64,000 bases of DNA from positions 1 through 64,000 of the forward strand of contig CATXCY010000010.1 of the NCBI GenBank assembly GCA_958366945.1, written 5' to 3'. The notes under the pieces are model-generated. The model was not told where the DNA came from. It searched no databases and worked only from the letters and a program-made list of their open reading frames with translations. A program made the translations under genes and the position numbers. Positions 26,398 to 35,142 of the stretch are shown here, piece after piece (the first letter of the stretch is position 1; each line of letters opens with the position of its first letter). The DNA is from Bruticola sp004554425. GTDB taxonomy: Bacteria > Vulcanimicrobiota > Xenobia > Xenobiales > Xenobiaceae.

Positions 26398-27360
26398 ATG
26401 TTTAGTGGCAAGTTGCAGAAGTTCTTTGGTGGCCTGTTTGGGCGCTGTTTAAGAGCTTCTGTTGTGAGTGTGGGGCTGTTGGCTATTCTTGGTGGTGGCG
26501 CTCAGGCAGCTGAAAACCATACTGGTGCTGTAGTAAAGGCGCCCGCTAAAACACAGGCAATATCAGCGCAAAAGTCCACTGCCGATGTCAGGGCAACTTC
26601 TGCTTCTCCTTCCAAGGCGGCCGCTTCGTCTGCTTCTGCTGAAAAAAAACAAGGTGCTTCTGAGATAAAAACTCAAACTCTTAGCCGTAAGGCTTTGGGG
26701 GTGCGTGCGTATGCTCGTATGCAAGTGCTGATCGAGTATTATTTTATGGAGAGTGGCTTGTATCCAGTCAGCTTAAAAGCGCTGGAGCACAGTTTCAATG
26801 TTGGCTTGCCTGCCGATGCACCTAAAGTTGTCTTGGGAAATGATCCTCTCTCTGGCAAGCCTTTTGTCTACGAAGTCAGTAAAGATCGTCACCACTACAC
26901 TTTGTCTGTGCCTGAGCCTGCCCAATATGGCCAGGACATTCCTAATTTGGAAACGATTGATTGGGGATGGTTGCTTTTAGCTGCAGAGGGAAAGCGCATG
27001 GAGCGCTTACTCTCCGACTGTACCAGAAATATTAACGAATTGGCTACCGCTTGCGAAATTTATGCTAAAGATCACAATAAGGCCTTTCCTGCCAAATTAG
27101 AGTCTTTGCGCCCTCAATATATGTTTCGCGAATTGCGTTGTCCCGCTTCCGGAAAACCGTATATCTATGTTTTTAGGCGCGGCGGTTACACTATAGAGTG
27201 TCCTGAGGCCAACAAGCACGGTTTAGGGTCAGTAAAATATGACTCCGACAAGGGGCTTTTTGTTACTGGCGCCGACAGTGAAAAATCCCAAGAAACTAAA
27301 GCTGAAGCCAAGTCTAATGATAAGTCTGCCCCAAAAGCGCAAGGCAAGATCAAACAATAA
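26398..27360 (+). CDS. Exported protein with two GspG-like pseudopilin head segments
   Basis: 320 aa from ATG 26398 (GGAG nine nt upstream). A Sec signal peptide is clear: a basic start, a hydrophobic core (VVSVGLLAILGGGAQA) and cleavage after AQA at about residue 38. A Ser/Ala/Lys linker follows to about 95. Two related segments follow: about 100-170 (IEYYFMESGLYPVSLKAL ... DPLSGKPFVYEVS) and about 205-275 (CEIYAKDHNKAFPAKLESL ... CPASGKPYIYVFRRG). Both match the head of GspG-type pseudopilins (Y..dnGxYP..LeaL...P.gkpY.Y) without the prepilin helix. A soluble periplasmic duplicate of a pseudopilin head is unusual. The tail is Lys/Glu-rich. The role is unknown. Confidence 0.7.
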   Translation: MFSGKLQKFFGGLFGRCLRASVVSVGLLAILGGGAQAAENHTGAVVKAPAKTQAISAQKSTADVRATSASPSKAAASSASAEKKQGASEIKTQTLSRKALGVRAYARMQVLIEYYFMESGLYPVSLKALEHSFNVGLPADAPKVVLGNDPLSGKPFVYEVSKDRHHYTLSVPEPAQYGQDIPNLETIDWGWLLLAAEGKRMERLLSDCTRNINELATACEIYAKDHNKAFPAKLESLRPQYMFRELRCPASGKPYIYVFRRGGYTIECPEANKHGLGSVKYDSDKGLFVTGADSEKSQETKAEAKSNDKSAPKAQGKIKQ

Positions 27361-27441
27361 CGTCGATTTTTGTGCTTGTTTGCCTATCTGTCACTAGGCA
27401 ATAATTTTATGATTTTTCGTCAGATAATTTGAATATGCTCA

Positions 27442-27489
27442 AGCGTCTTGAGAATCAAGCTTAAGTCGTTCTCAGGACGCTCTTTTTTT
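27442..27489 (+). terminator. Rho-independent terminator
   Basis: AGCGTCTTGAGAA (27442-27454) pairs with TTCTCAGGACGCT (27469-27481), 13 bp with one G-T pair, followed by TTTTTTT. It ends the exported-protein transcript and shows that the helicase gene starts further down. Confidence 0.92.
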
Positions 27490-27519
27490 GTATTTTTGAT
27501 TTACTTGAAAGGTTTGAAT

Positions 27520-29442
27520 ATGGAACTTATTCCTTTTACTCAATGGCCACTTAATAATGCTTTGCAAGAAAGTTTACAAAAAGCTGGCTTCACCACTCCT
27601 ACCGAGGTACAGCAAGCTTGTTGGGATGATGTTTTAGCTGGAACTGATCTATTGGTTCAGTCTTGTACAGGAACAGGAAAAACTTTAGCCTTCTCTTTGC
27701 CTCTTCTTAATAATCCAGACAATACGCGTCCGGCTTCTATTTTGGTAGTTTTGCCCACCAGGGAATTGGCTATGCAAGTAGCTAGAGTAATAAATTCTCT
27801 TGGTACCAAAGCCGCTTTGTTGTATGGTGGAGGAAGTTATCACGAGCAAATGCGCTCTTTAAAGCAAGGAGCTCCAGTTATTGTCGGTACTCCTGGACGT
27901 TTGATCGACCATATTGAGCGTGGCTCTTTAGATTTAAGCGGCTGCCGAGCTTTAGTTTTAGATGAAGCTGACGAAATTCTGGATATGGGTTTTGCCGAAG
28001 AATTAGATAAAATTTTGGCTTCTTTACCAGCAGAGCGTCAAACATTGCTTTTCTCAGCCACCATGCCAGCTGAGATGGAAGAACTGGCTCAGAAAACTTT
28101 ACGTGAAGATTGTCATCGCATTTCAATAAGCGTGGGTTTGACGGCAGCTCACGATATAAGCCATGAAGTCTATTTAGTAGCTAAGGAGTGGCGTGCTAAA
28201 GCTCTTTGCAATATCTTACATGCCGAAGCTCCGCAATTGGCTATTATTTTCTGCCATACTAAAGTGGAAACAGATGAGCTCACGCAAACTTTGATCCACT
28301 CTGGCTTAAACGTGCTTTCTTTACACGGTGATATGGCCCAGGCTGAACGGACGCGTACTTTAAGTAGTTTCCGCAGTGGAGCTGCTAAATATTTGGTCGC
28401 TACTGATGTAGCTGCTCGAGGTTTGGATGTTGATGGAGTGACCCACGTAATAAATATGGCTCCTCCGCAAAATACTGAAACTTATATCCATCGTGTCGGC
28501 CGTACAGGTAGAGCTGGTAAGCGTGGCACAGCTATCACATTTGTGGCTAGACATGAACTTAACCGTTTTAAGAGGTTGGTAGGTAAAGCCAAAATTGATA
28601 TTGAGATTGGCAAGTTACCACAAGCTGAAGAAGTACGCCGTCGCATAAAAGCTGACTTCCATAAAGAAGTGACAGAAAGATTGGCTTCTGTCGTTAATGA
28701 AGATTACCGGCTTTTGGCAGCTGAATTACTTAGCTATCTAAGTCCTTCCGATAGTTTGGCCGCTGTGCTTAGTATGTTGCCTAGGGCCAGAGCCATTTTT
28801 ACAGCCGGTTGCAATGTATCTGTGCAAGAGCTTGATAGAGGCAGCCGCCGCAGTAAAGCTGAGCGCAATAGCCTTTTGGACAAAGCAGCCAAAAAGGCCG
28901 GTGCTGCAGCTGCTGAAGGCATGAGTTATATTCAGATAAATTTGGGACGCAGCGATGGTATCAACGTTCAGGCCATCTTGCGCATGTTGGCTGAAGCTGC
29001 TTCTTTATCAAAAACTGAAGTAGGCGATGTAGAATTGCGCTCTCACACTACTTTTGTGGAACTTCCCAGTGAAGATACTGCTGCAGTTTTAGAAGCTTTG
29101 AATCATTATGACTTTGGCCCAGTGCGCTTGAGGGCTCGTTTAATTACACCCGAAAAACTTAAAGTGCTATTACCTGTTGAAGTAAAATCGGTTAAACATA
29201 AAAATGGTTTCAAAGAACGCCACGAGACTAAGGGTAGACGTGGTGAAGGACGCAAAAACGGTGGACGCAACTTTACCAAAGACGATAAGGGCAAACGGAC
29301 TCACAGTAATGAGCACAGGAGTGGCCGACGCGGAGCATCTAACCACGCTTTCAAAGGCTCTGATTCTGGAAATAGACGTGGACTTAAAAAAGACAGTTTC
29401 AATAGGGGAGGTCGAGCCCAGCGCAGAAATAAAAAATATTAG
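27520..29442 (+). CDS. DEAD-box RNA helicase with DbpA-type RNA-binding domain
   Basis: 640 aa from ATG 27520; an upstream in-frame ATG at 27448 lies inside a terminator stem and is rejected. Helicase motifs in order: Q motif (FTTPTEVQQ), I (SCTGTGKT, about 48-55, with SC where most have AxT), Ia (PTRELA), Ib (TPGRLID), II (DEAD), III (SAT), V (ATDVAARGLDV) and VI (HRVGRTGRAG). A DbpA/CsdA-like RNA-binding domain (about 465-540, YIQINLGRSDGI) and a long basic Arg/Gly/Lys tail follow. It is related to CsdA/DeaD, which unwinds RNA during ribosome assembly and cold growth. The nucleoside kinase gene begins 26 bp after its stop. Confidence 0.92.
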   Translation: MELIPFTQWPLNNALQESLQKAGFTTPTEVQQACWDDVLAGTDLLVQSCTGTGKTLAFSLPLLNNPDNTRPASILVVLPTRELAMQVARVINSLGTKAALLYGGGSYHEQMRSLKQGAPVIVGTPGRLIDHIERGSLDLSGCRALVLDEADEILDMGFAEELDKILASLPAERQTLLFSATMPAEMEELAQKTLREDCHRISISVGLTAAHDISHEVYLVAKEWRAKALCNILHAEAPQLAIIFCHTKVETDELTQTLIHSGLNVLSLHGDMAQAERTRTLSSFRSGAAKYLVATDVAARGLDVDGVTHVINMAPPQNTETYIHRVGRTGRAGKRGTAITFVARHELNRFKRLVGKAKIDIEIGKLPQAEEVRRRIKADFHKEVTERLASVVNEDYRLLAAELLSYLSPSDSLAAVLSMLPRARAIFTAGCNVSVQELDRGSRRSKAERNSLLDKAAKKAGAAAAEGMSYIQINLGRSDGINVQAILRMLAEAASLSKTEVGDVELRSHTTFVELPSEDTAAVLEALNHYDFGPVRLRARLITPEKLKVLLPVEVKSVKHKNGFKERHETKGRRGEGRKNGGRNFTKDDKGKRTHSNEHRSGRRGASNHAFKGSDSGNRRGLKKDSFNRGGRAQRRNKKY

Positions 29443-29468
29443 CTAAGTTAAGGGGAGTGCGTTTTTGT

Positions 29469-31154
29469 ATGTTATGTAAAGTAACTCTGCCTCACGGTGT
29501 TCAAGAAGTTTCCAACGATACTTTTATTTGCGATGTATTATGTCGCGATTTAGGTATAGATGGCTCGGCGCAAGCCATGAAATTGCCTCTGTGCATAAAC
29601 CATTTGCGTAAGGTTGGCTACGTAGGAGCTCAAGTTGACGGTGAAATTGTCGATTTGAAAGCTCGCATAGCATCCGATTGCAAGATTACTCCTCTTACTA
29701 ACGACGATTATTTTGGCCGCCATATTGTTACACGCAGTTCTGCCTATCTGTTAGTGTATGCCGCTAAATTGGTTAATCCTGAAGCTGCTTTGGAAATCGG
29801 TCAGTCTTTGCACAGTCAGTTATTCTTTTATGTTAAAAATGTAGAAGATATCGAAGCGTTTGGGAAAGAAGTCAATGACACATTCGCTAAGCTTTGTGCT
29901 AAGAGGGTGCCATTTAAAACTAGCTTAGTTCCTCCTTCTGCCGCTTTAAATATGGTAGACGATCCTGATGGCGATAGACGTTACGTTGTCAATTGCTGGG
30001 TAGGATCTAAATTCGGTGTAGTCAACATCGGTGATTATACCGATTTGGCCTACGGACCTTTTGTGCCGGATGCCGGATTCTTGCGCTCTATCAAGGTTGT
30101 GGGCATACCAGAGGGTTTACTTTTAGCCCAGGAGCCGGTGCAACTTCCTTCTGAAGAGTTGAAAAGCTTTATGCTTGGAGCTGCTACTCAGGCTAAAAAT
30201 TGGAATAAGCGCATGAATATCGACACCGTTGGCAAATTGAATCGGTTAATTTTGAGCGGTGAAGGTCAGAACTTAGTGCAAGTAAGTGAAACTTTGCACG
30301 AATTGCGCATAGGTGAAATCGCTCACGATATTCTTTCTCGCCCCGGTATCAAAGTCGTCTTTATTTCCGGCCCTTCCAGCTCGGGAAAAACTAGCACGGT
30401 ACGTCGTCTTTCCACTCACTTGCAAGCTATGGGAAAACGCACTGTTTATGTCGGTCTGGACGATTATTATTTGCCTTGTGAGCAATGTCCGCGTGATGAA
30501 AAGGGTGACTACGATTTTGAAGCTATTGAAGCTTTGAATTTGCAGCGTATTAAGAGCGATTTACAATCTTTAGTGGATGGTAAAGTCACCAAAATACCGC
30601 GCTTTGATTTTGTCAATCAGCGTCCTTTCCCCGCCGAAGAAGAGAGCTCGCTTTGTTTAGGCGATGATCAAATTCTGCTTATTGAAGGTATTCACGGCCT
30701 CAATCCGGCTATTACTGATGCCATATCCAGAGATAAACGTTATGCCATTTTTGTGAGCGCTTTGCCGCAGCTTAACATGGACAATGTTAATAGGGTTCCT
30801 ACCACTTATGCGCGCTTGTTACGTCGTATCATTAGAGATAGGCGCTATAGAGGTGTGTCAGCTGATAGCACCATCAAGCGCTGGCCTAGTGTTCGACGAG
30901 GAGAAAATAAATATATTTTCCCCCATCAAAGCCGTTCAGACGCCATTTTTAATTCGGCTTTAGCTTATGAGCTGGCTGTTTTCCGCCATTATGCTTGGCC
31001 TTACCTTTTAGAAGTGCCTGAAGATAGCCCCTCTTACATAATGGCTAGAGATATGCTGCGCTTTTTAACTAAAGTAGTACCTATGGATTCAGAGTGGATT
31101 CCTAAAAACTCAGTTTTACGTGAATTCTTAGGTGGCAGTATTTACCAATACTAA
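29469..31154 (+). CDS. Nucleoside kinase (uridine kinase-like) with TGS/ThrRS-like N-terminus
   Basis: 561 aa from ATG 29469 (AGGGGAG 11 nt upstream; a GTG at 29457 overlaps that site). The first 60 residues resemble a TGS domain. A region like the second domain of ThrRS/AlaRS-type proteins follows (DYFGRHIVTRSSAYLLVYAA; about 75-200). From about 290 comes a uridine-kinase-like P-loop NTPase with Walker A GPSSSGKT at 301-308, VGLDDYY, and IEGIHGLNP. This architecture is a known bacterial nucleoside kinase family that phosphorylates nucleosides such as uridine; exact specificity is not visible. A strong terminator follows. Confidence 0.88.
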   Translation: MLCKVTLPHGVQEVSNDTFICDVLCRDLGIDGSAQAMKLPLCINHLRKVGYVGAQVDGEIVDLKARIASDCKITPLTNDDYFGRHIVTRSSAYLLVYAAKLVNPEAALEIGQSLHSQLFFYVKNVEDIEAFGKEVNDTFAKLCAKRVPFKTSLVPPSAALNMVDDPDGDRRYVVNCWVGSKFGVVNIGDYTDLAYGPFVPDAGFLRSIKVVGIPEGLLLAQEPVQLPSEELKSFMLGAATQAKNWNKRMNIDTVGKLNRLILSGEGQNLVQVSETLHELRIGEIAHDILSRPGIKVVFISGPSSSGKTSTVRRLSTHLQAMGKRTVYVGLDDYYLPCEQCPRDEKGDYDFEAIEALNLQRIKSDLQSLVDGKVTKIPRFDFVNQRPFPAEEESSLCLGDDQILLIEGIHGLNPAITDAISRDKRYAIFVSALPQLNMDNVNRVPTTYARLLRRIIRDRRYRGVSADSTIKRWPSVRRGENKYIFPHQSRSDAIFNSALAYELAVFRHYAWPYLLEVPEDSPSYIMARDMLRFLTKVVPMDSEWIPKNSVLREFLGGSIYQY

Positions 31155-31166
31155 TAAATATTGAAT

Positions 31167-31216
31167 AAAACGCTCCATTGGGTTGCAACAGAAACCGAGT
31201 AGAGCGTTTTTTTTTG
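31167..31216 (+). terminator. Rho-independent terminator
   Basis: AAAACGCTC (31167-31175) pairs with GAGCGTTTT (31202-31210), followed by five more T. It ends the helicase/kinase unit. Confidence 0.88.
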
Positions 31217-31270
31217 TCTTTTATTACTCTTTCGCAATAACTATTGATATGCTAAACTGATCTTGCGCTC

Positions 31271-31304
31271 ATATGTGAAGCGATTGAGCGATATAATCAC
31301 ATAT
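31271..31304 (+). promoter_or_regulatory. Palindromic operator overlapping a -10 box
   Basis: ATATGTGA (31271-31278) and TCACATAT (31297-31304) form a perfect 8+8 inverted repeat with an 18-nt spacer. Its right arm overlaps a consensus -10 hexamer TATAAT (31292-31297), 35 bp upstream of the gene at 31327. No good -35 is visible, so an activator or repressor dimer binding here is plausible. Confidence 0.45.
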
Positions 31305-31326
31305 CATATATAGAGGGGGAAGTGGT

Positions 31327-32343
31327 ATGGTAAAAATAAGTTCTGCCCAAAGTGGCACTTTTGCTGACGGTAGTATCGCAATATCTAGTTATAAAGCCAA
31401 AGCAGGCTACAGCGATAAGCCTGATTATCAAGCCGAGCAAATAGACAAGGGAGACAGTCTGTCCTTAACAACAGATATTGGCTCCTTTTTTAATTTTAAC
31501 CATTTGTCTTCTGGACATCTTCGTCAAGGTACATTAAGTACATCTTCAACAAAGCAAGAACAAGTTTCTCCAAATTCTCTTATACCCAGACACTTAAGTG
31601 AGCAAGAAGCTGAAGCTTTATCCAACCAGCAACTCAAAGCAGAATATGGACGCCATAGTCAAATATCTTCTGATTCGGAAGCCAAACAGCAGAAATGTAT
31701 TAGTCGCTCCATTGTCTTAAGCCAAAATAGGGAGCAAGCTTTGCATATGAATAGGCTGAGCTCTACTTTGAAACAAAGCGGCCGAAAATTGGCACAGCAG
31801 GCTTTGGCTCAGATCGCTTCTGGAGTGGCACTTTACGCTTCAGGAGCGGCTATGGAAGCTGCGGGTAAGGCTATGCTTGGTTGTCCTTTTACCAAAGCTG
31901 CTGGCATGGCCCTCGTATCGAAAGGCAAAGCTTTGAAACAACGTGGTATGCAAATGCGCCAATATGGGCAAAAATTGGAGCTTAGTTCTAAAAATTTATT
32001 GAGCTCTGGGCTCAGCTTAGGAGCTTCTGCCAATAAACAGATTAACTATGTTAAAAACGCTTGGCAAGCTCTCAATAATATTTATCAACAAATAAAAACT
32101 GTGGGAAATTTAGCCAAAAGTAGTATGCTTTGTGCTGAAAATGTGGGACGTAAACGTGGCCTTTCTTTTACTTCCACGCCTAGTGGAAATAAATTAAAGG
32201 TTGGATTGTCTGCTTCCAAAATTGACAATGCGGTTGTGAGCACGTCAAGTAAGGTAACCAATTCGAAAAGTTCAGCCGTTACCAGCAGTGCCGTAAAGCC
32301 CCTGGCTTTAGTCATGGGGAGTATGCCAATTGAAGTAAAATAG
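31327..32343 (+). CDS. Unknown protein with Ala/Gly-rich amphipathic core
   Basis: 338 aa with a strong GAGGGGGAAG ribosome site. No signal peptide. Residues 1-135 are polar, Ser/Gln-rich and probably disordered. About 140-260 is a long helical stretch with an Ala/Gly/Met-rich, moderately hydrophobic face (QIASGVALYASGAAMEAAGKAM, then LSSKNLLSSGLSLGASA). The end is Ser/Thr/Lys-rich. I know no family. The composition (no Sec signal, Ser/Gln-rich N-terminus, amphipathic core) is reminiscent of type III secretion substrates or translocators, but that is only resemblance. It heads the accessory block that runs to 37400. Confidence 0.6.
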   Translation: MVKISSAQSGTFADGSIAISSYKAKAGYSDKPDYQAEQIDKGDSLSLTTDIGSFFNFNHLSSGHLRQGTLSTSSTKQEQVSPNSLIPRHLSEQEAEALSNQQLKAEYGRHSQISSDSEAKQQKCISRSIVLSQNREQALHMNRLSSTLKQSGRKLAQQALAQIASGVALYASGAAMEAAGKAMLGCPFTKAAGMALVSKGKALKQRGMQMRQYGQKLELSSKNLLSSGLSLGASANKQINYVKNAWQALNNIYQQIKTVGNLAKSSMLCAENVGRKRGLSFTSTPSGNKLKVGLSASKIDNAVVSTSSKVTNSKSSAVTSSAVKPLALVMGSMPIEVK

Positions 32344-32493
32344 CGGCGTAATTTTATACTTCTGCCAATCACTTTGCCTGCTGCTTTTGTCTATTCGGAG
32401 GCAAAGTGATTGTTCATTATAGAAAATTTTATATTCCATTGCTGGATAAAAATACAGGAAGCCCTGCAATACAATAGAACTTTCTACAGTATC

Positions 32494-33711
32494 ATGGCTA
32501 AATTTCCAGTGCTAGACGATAACTTTCCACGTATTATTCCTTCTTTCAGACAGTTAGTAAAAATTATGTCCGAATGTGTGGCCGGCGGAGTTAGCTTAAC
32601 TTGTACCGCCTTTGAGTTCCGCCAATGTGATGCTGCTTTAGGAACAGCTTTGGGCAATTTTATGGAAGTTTTGCGCTTAAAAGAACTTCCTCCAGAGCGC
32701 AATGAAGCAATTAACGAAATAGTGCTTTTGTTTACGCGTATGAGTTCCGAAATGGCCAAATTAGAAACAGCTCTGAGTATGGATGCTACAGCTGCGGCCG
32801 TTTCTTGTGTGGCCAATATTTACGATCACTTAAAAGATTTGGAAGAATTAAATATGGACTTGAAAGCCGCTGTTGGCGATAGCCATATTTATTCCGAAGT
32901 GCCGGTGGTGGACAGTTTACTGCGAGCGGGCAATTTTGTCTTAGAAACTAACGGAGCCGAATGGGAAGCTCTGAGTGCCCGTTTGGAAGCTCTTATTCCT
33001 CAGTGGAATGAGATCGTCTCTGGTACTGGACTGCCGGAAGAACTAATTCGCCACGACAGAGCGTTGGAGCGCCTCGTTGAGGTACTTAACGAGCGAAATT
33101 TAGAAGCTTTGCCAAAAGTTCTGGAAGAAGTAAAATCCAGCGGCGAAGATCTGGTCAACTTCCAAGATAGTCAAATAGACACCGATACTTCCTCTGTAGT
33201 TTTGTGCCCCTATTGTGGTAAGCCTATGATCGAGGGTAGTAAGAAGTGCTTCTCTTGCGGCGCCAGGATGCCAGAAGAATTTGAGCGAGATTCTACAGCC
33301 GACAAAGATTCTGAAAAAGGCGAAGCGGCTTATGAAGGCATGCCAGAATATGTACAGCGTATTATGGATATCGCTCAAGAACTTCCCAATAATGCCAAGA
33401 TGATTCGTCCTTTCAAACGTGCTGTGGGAGAATTGCGTAGACGTGTAGCCGATGCCAATTCGCGTATCAATAAAATGGCTTCTTCTAAAATTAAGACCAC
33501 TCCGGAAGAACGCGAAAATATTGATGGCATCGTAGATTTAGCTAATACTTGCATAGAAAATCTCTCTAAAGCCGTTGAGCTTTTGGAGGAGTTTGAACCA
33601 CCTGTCGACAGGTTCCATTTGCAATGTGCTTTGGAAGTTATGGTTAAAGCGGTCAAAGAAATGCGTGGCATGGGCGGTTTGGCTCAAAAATATCGCAATT
33701 CTAAAAAGTAA
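32494..33711 (+). CDS. Zinc-ribbon protein with flanking helical domains (paralogue A)
   Basis: 405 aa when started at ATG 32494, chosen because the sequence from there (AKFPVLDDNFPRIIP) aligns with the start of the next gene; an upstream frame opens at 32410, and no clear ribosome site is visible for either. About 230 residues of acidic helical sequence are followed by a zinc ribbon (CPYCGKPMIEGSKKCFSCGARMPE, about 240-265) and a second helical region. It has no signal peptide or membrane helix, so it should be cytoplasmic. It is a tandem paralogue of the gene at 33757, with the same order of parts. No function is known to me. Confidence 0.7.
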   Translation: MAKFPVLDDNFPRIIPSFRQLVKIMSECVAGGVSLTCTAFEFRQCDAALGTALGNFMEVLRLKELPPERNEAINEIVLLFTRMSSEMAKLETALSMDATAAAVSCVANIYDHLKDLEELNMDLKAAVGDSHIYSEVPVVDSLLRAGNFVLETNGAEWEALSARLEALIPQWNEIVSGTGLPEELIRHDRALERLVEVLNERNLEALPKVLEEVKSSGEDLVNFQDSQIDTDTSSVVLCPYCGKPMIEGSKKCFSCGARMPEEFERDSTADKDSEKGEAAYEGMPEYVQRIMDIAQELPNNAKMIRPFKRAVGELRRRVADANSRINKMASSKIKTTPEERENIDGIVDLANTCIENLSKAVELLEEFEPPVDRFHLQCALEVMVKAVKEMRGMGGLAQKYRNSKK

Positions 33712-33756
33712 TCAGTTCTCTTTTGCGTGCACATGACACAGCTCATTGGAGGTACC

Positions 33757-34947
33757 ATGGTAGATAAGCTGCCTAAGCTAGATGATTCTTTCCCCAAATT
33801 GATTCCCCATTTGCGTACTTTTGTAAGTGGTTTGGAACATTGTATAGTCAATAAAGAACCTCTTTCCCAGCTTCGTGAAGAATTACACCAATGCGATGTT
33901 GTTATGTCTGCTTTTGTACTGGCTTTTAAGTACAGTGTGCGCGGCTATGACTACAACGAAGAAGAACTGGAACATATCGCTCAAGTTTATGCCGATATTG
34001 AAGGTGTCGGTGGTGTGCTTTCTTCTCTCATTTGTGATTTAAAAGACGATGATGTCGAAGGCGCTGTACGTGATGTTAATGCTCTGGTCAATCAGTTGAA
34101 AGAAACTGAAAAAAGCTTAGCCAAGCTCGAAGAACTAAGAAATTCCAAGGCAAAGATTTCTGAATTTGACAGCATTGATGGAGTCCTTAAAGCTGGTCAG
34201 GCCGTGGTTGAGGGACGTCGTGGTTGGGAAATGTTGGAAAATCGTCTCGACTATTTGCGCCCATCTTTTGATAAGCTGGTCGCTTGCAACTCTTTGCCTG
34301 AGCATATAGAAGATTATTGCGAAGCTTTAGATAATTTATTTAGAGTTTGCGAATGTCAATCTGTAGAAGAATTACCTGCCGCCTTAGAAGCTTTAAAAGC
34401 GACTGGTGATGTACTGATAGAAAAATATAAAGAAGCTAAAGCTAAACAAGAAGCTTTGGCTGCACAACAAGTTTGGCATTGCCCTAAGTGTGGTTGTGAA
34501 GTCAGTGAATGGGATAAGCGTTGTCCTTCTTGTGGAATGAGGCTGCCTGAGCGTATCGTCAGTGAAGTAGGGACTGAGAATAATTGTTTATTGCCCATGT
34601 TACCTACATGCGTGCAAACAATTTTAGATAGCGTAAGCTCTTTGCGCGAAGGTAATGATGCTTGGGCCGAGTTCTCAGCTGGATTGCATGAATATGGCAA
34701 ATTTGTAGGCGAGCTTAAAGATAGGTACGCCTCTTTGCCAGAAAGTGTTTTTAATGGCGCTGAAGCAGAAGGTGAGTCTTTGATTCTATCTCGCGAAGCT
34801 ATGGAAGAAGGACTCACTAAATTAGAAAATGCCTATTATGTATGTGAACACATGCAAAATGGTGGCGAAGTTAGCGATGAGGAACTCGATTCTACGCTAG
34901 AAAGCATGATTGAGGGAGTAGAACAAACACGTCAAATAGCTGGTTAA
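33757..34947 (+). CDS. Zinc-ribbon protein with flanking helical domains (paralogue B)
   Basis: 396 aa from ATG 33757, set by GGAGG immediately upstream. The N-terminus (VDKLPKLDDSFPKLIPHLR) and whole layout mirror paralogue A: an acidic helical region, a central zinc ribbon (CPKCGCEVSEWDKRCPSCGMRLPE, about 245-268), and a second helical region (LPTCVQTILDSVSSLRE). The two genes are 45 bp apart and clearly arose by duplication, but have diverged strongly outside the zinc ribbon and the LDDxFPxxIP start. The acidic helical bundles could be chaperone-like or scaffold modules; this is inference. A strong terminator follows. Confidence 0.7.
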   Translation: MVDKLPKLDDSFPKLIPHLRTFVSGLEHCIVNKEPLSQLREELHQCDVVMSAFVLAFKYSVRGYDYNEEELEHIAQVYADIEGVGGVLSSLICDLKDDDVEGAVRDVNALVNQLKETEKSLAKLEELRNSKAKISEFDSIDGVLKAGQAVVEGRRGWEMLENRLDYLRPSFDKLVACNSLPEHIEDYCEALDNLFRVCECQSVEELPAALEALKATGDVLIEKYKEAKAKQEALAAQQVWHCPKCGCEVSEWDKRCPSCGMRLPERIVSEVGTENNCLLPMLPTCVQTILDSVSSLREGNDAWAEFSAGLHEYGKFVGELKDRYASLPESVFNGAEAEGESLILSREAMEEGLTKLENAYYVCEHMQNGGEVSDEELDSTLESMIEGVEQTRQIAG

Positions 34948-34974
34948 AATTTCCCAAAGTTTGTCTTTTTCTAT

Positions 34975-35030
34975 AATACCCGCAAAAGTACGCGAGCTGC
35001 TTAGAAGTGCGTACAAAGCGGGTATTTTTT
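34975..35030 (+). terminator. Rho-independent terminator, two-tier stem
   Basis: AATACCCGC/GCGGGTATT outer stem (34975-34983/35018-35026) and GTACGC/GCGTAC inner stem (34988-34993/35009-35014), followed by a T run. Confidence 0.9.
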
Positions 35031-35142
35031 GTGATGAGTTAATTAAAAATATTCTATAAAAAATTTGCCTGCAACTCTTTACTTTTAGGCCTTGTGCCTT
35101 GAAAATAAGGACAAGTCTAGTTTTAAAAGAGAGGTAATTCTC

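Noticed and set aside
27448..27519. 24-residue N-terminal extension of the DEAD-box helicase
   Set aside because: The ATG lies inside a rho-independent terminator stem; ATG 27520 fits the family N-terminus.
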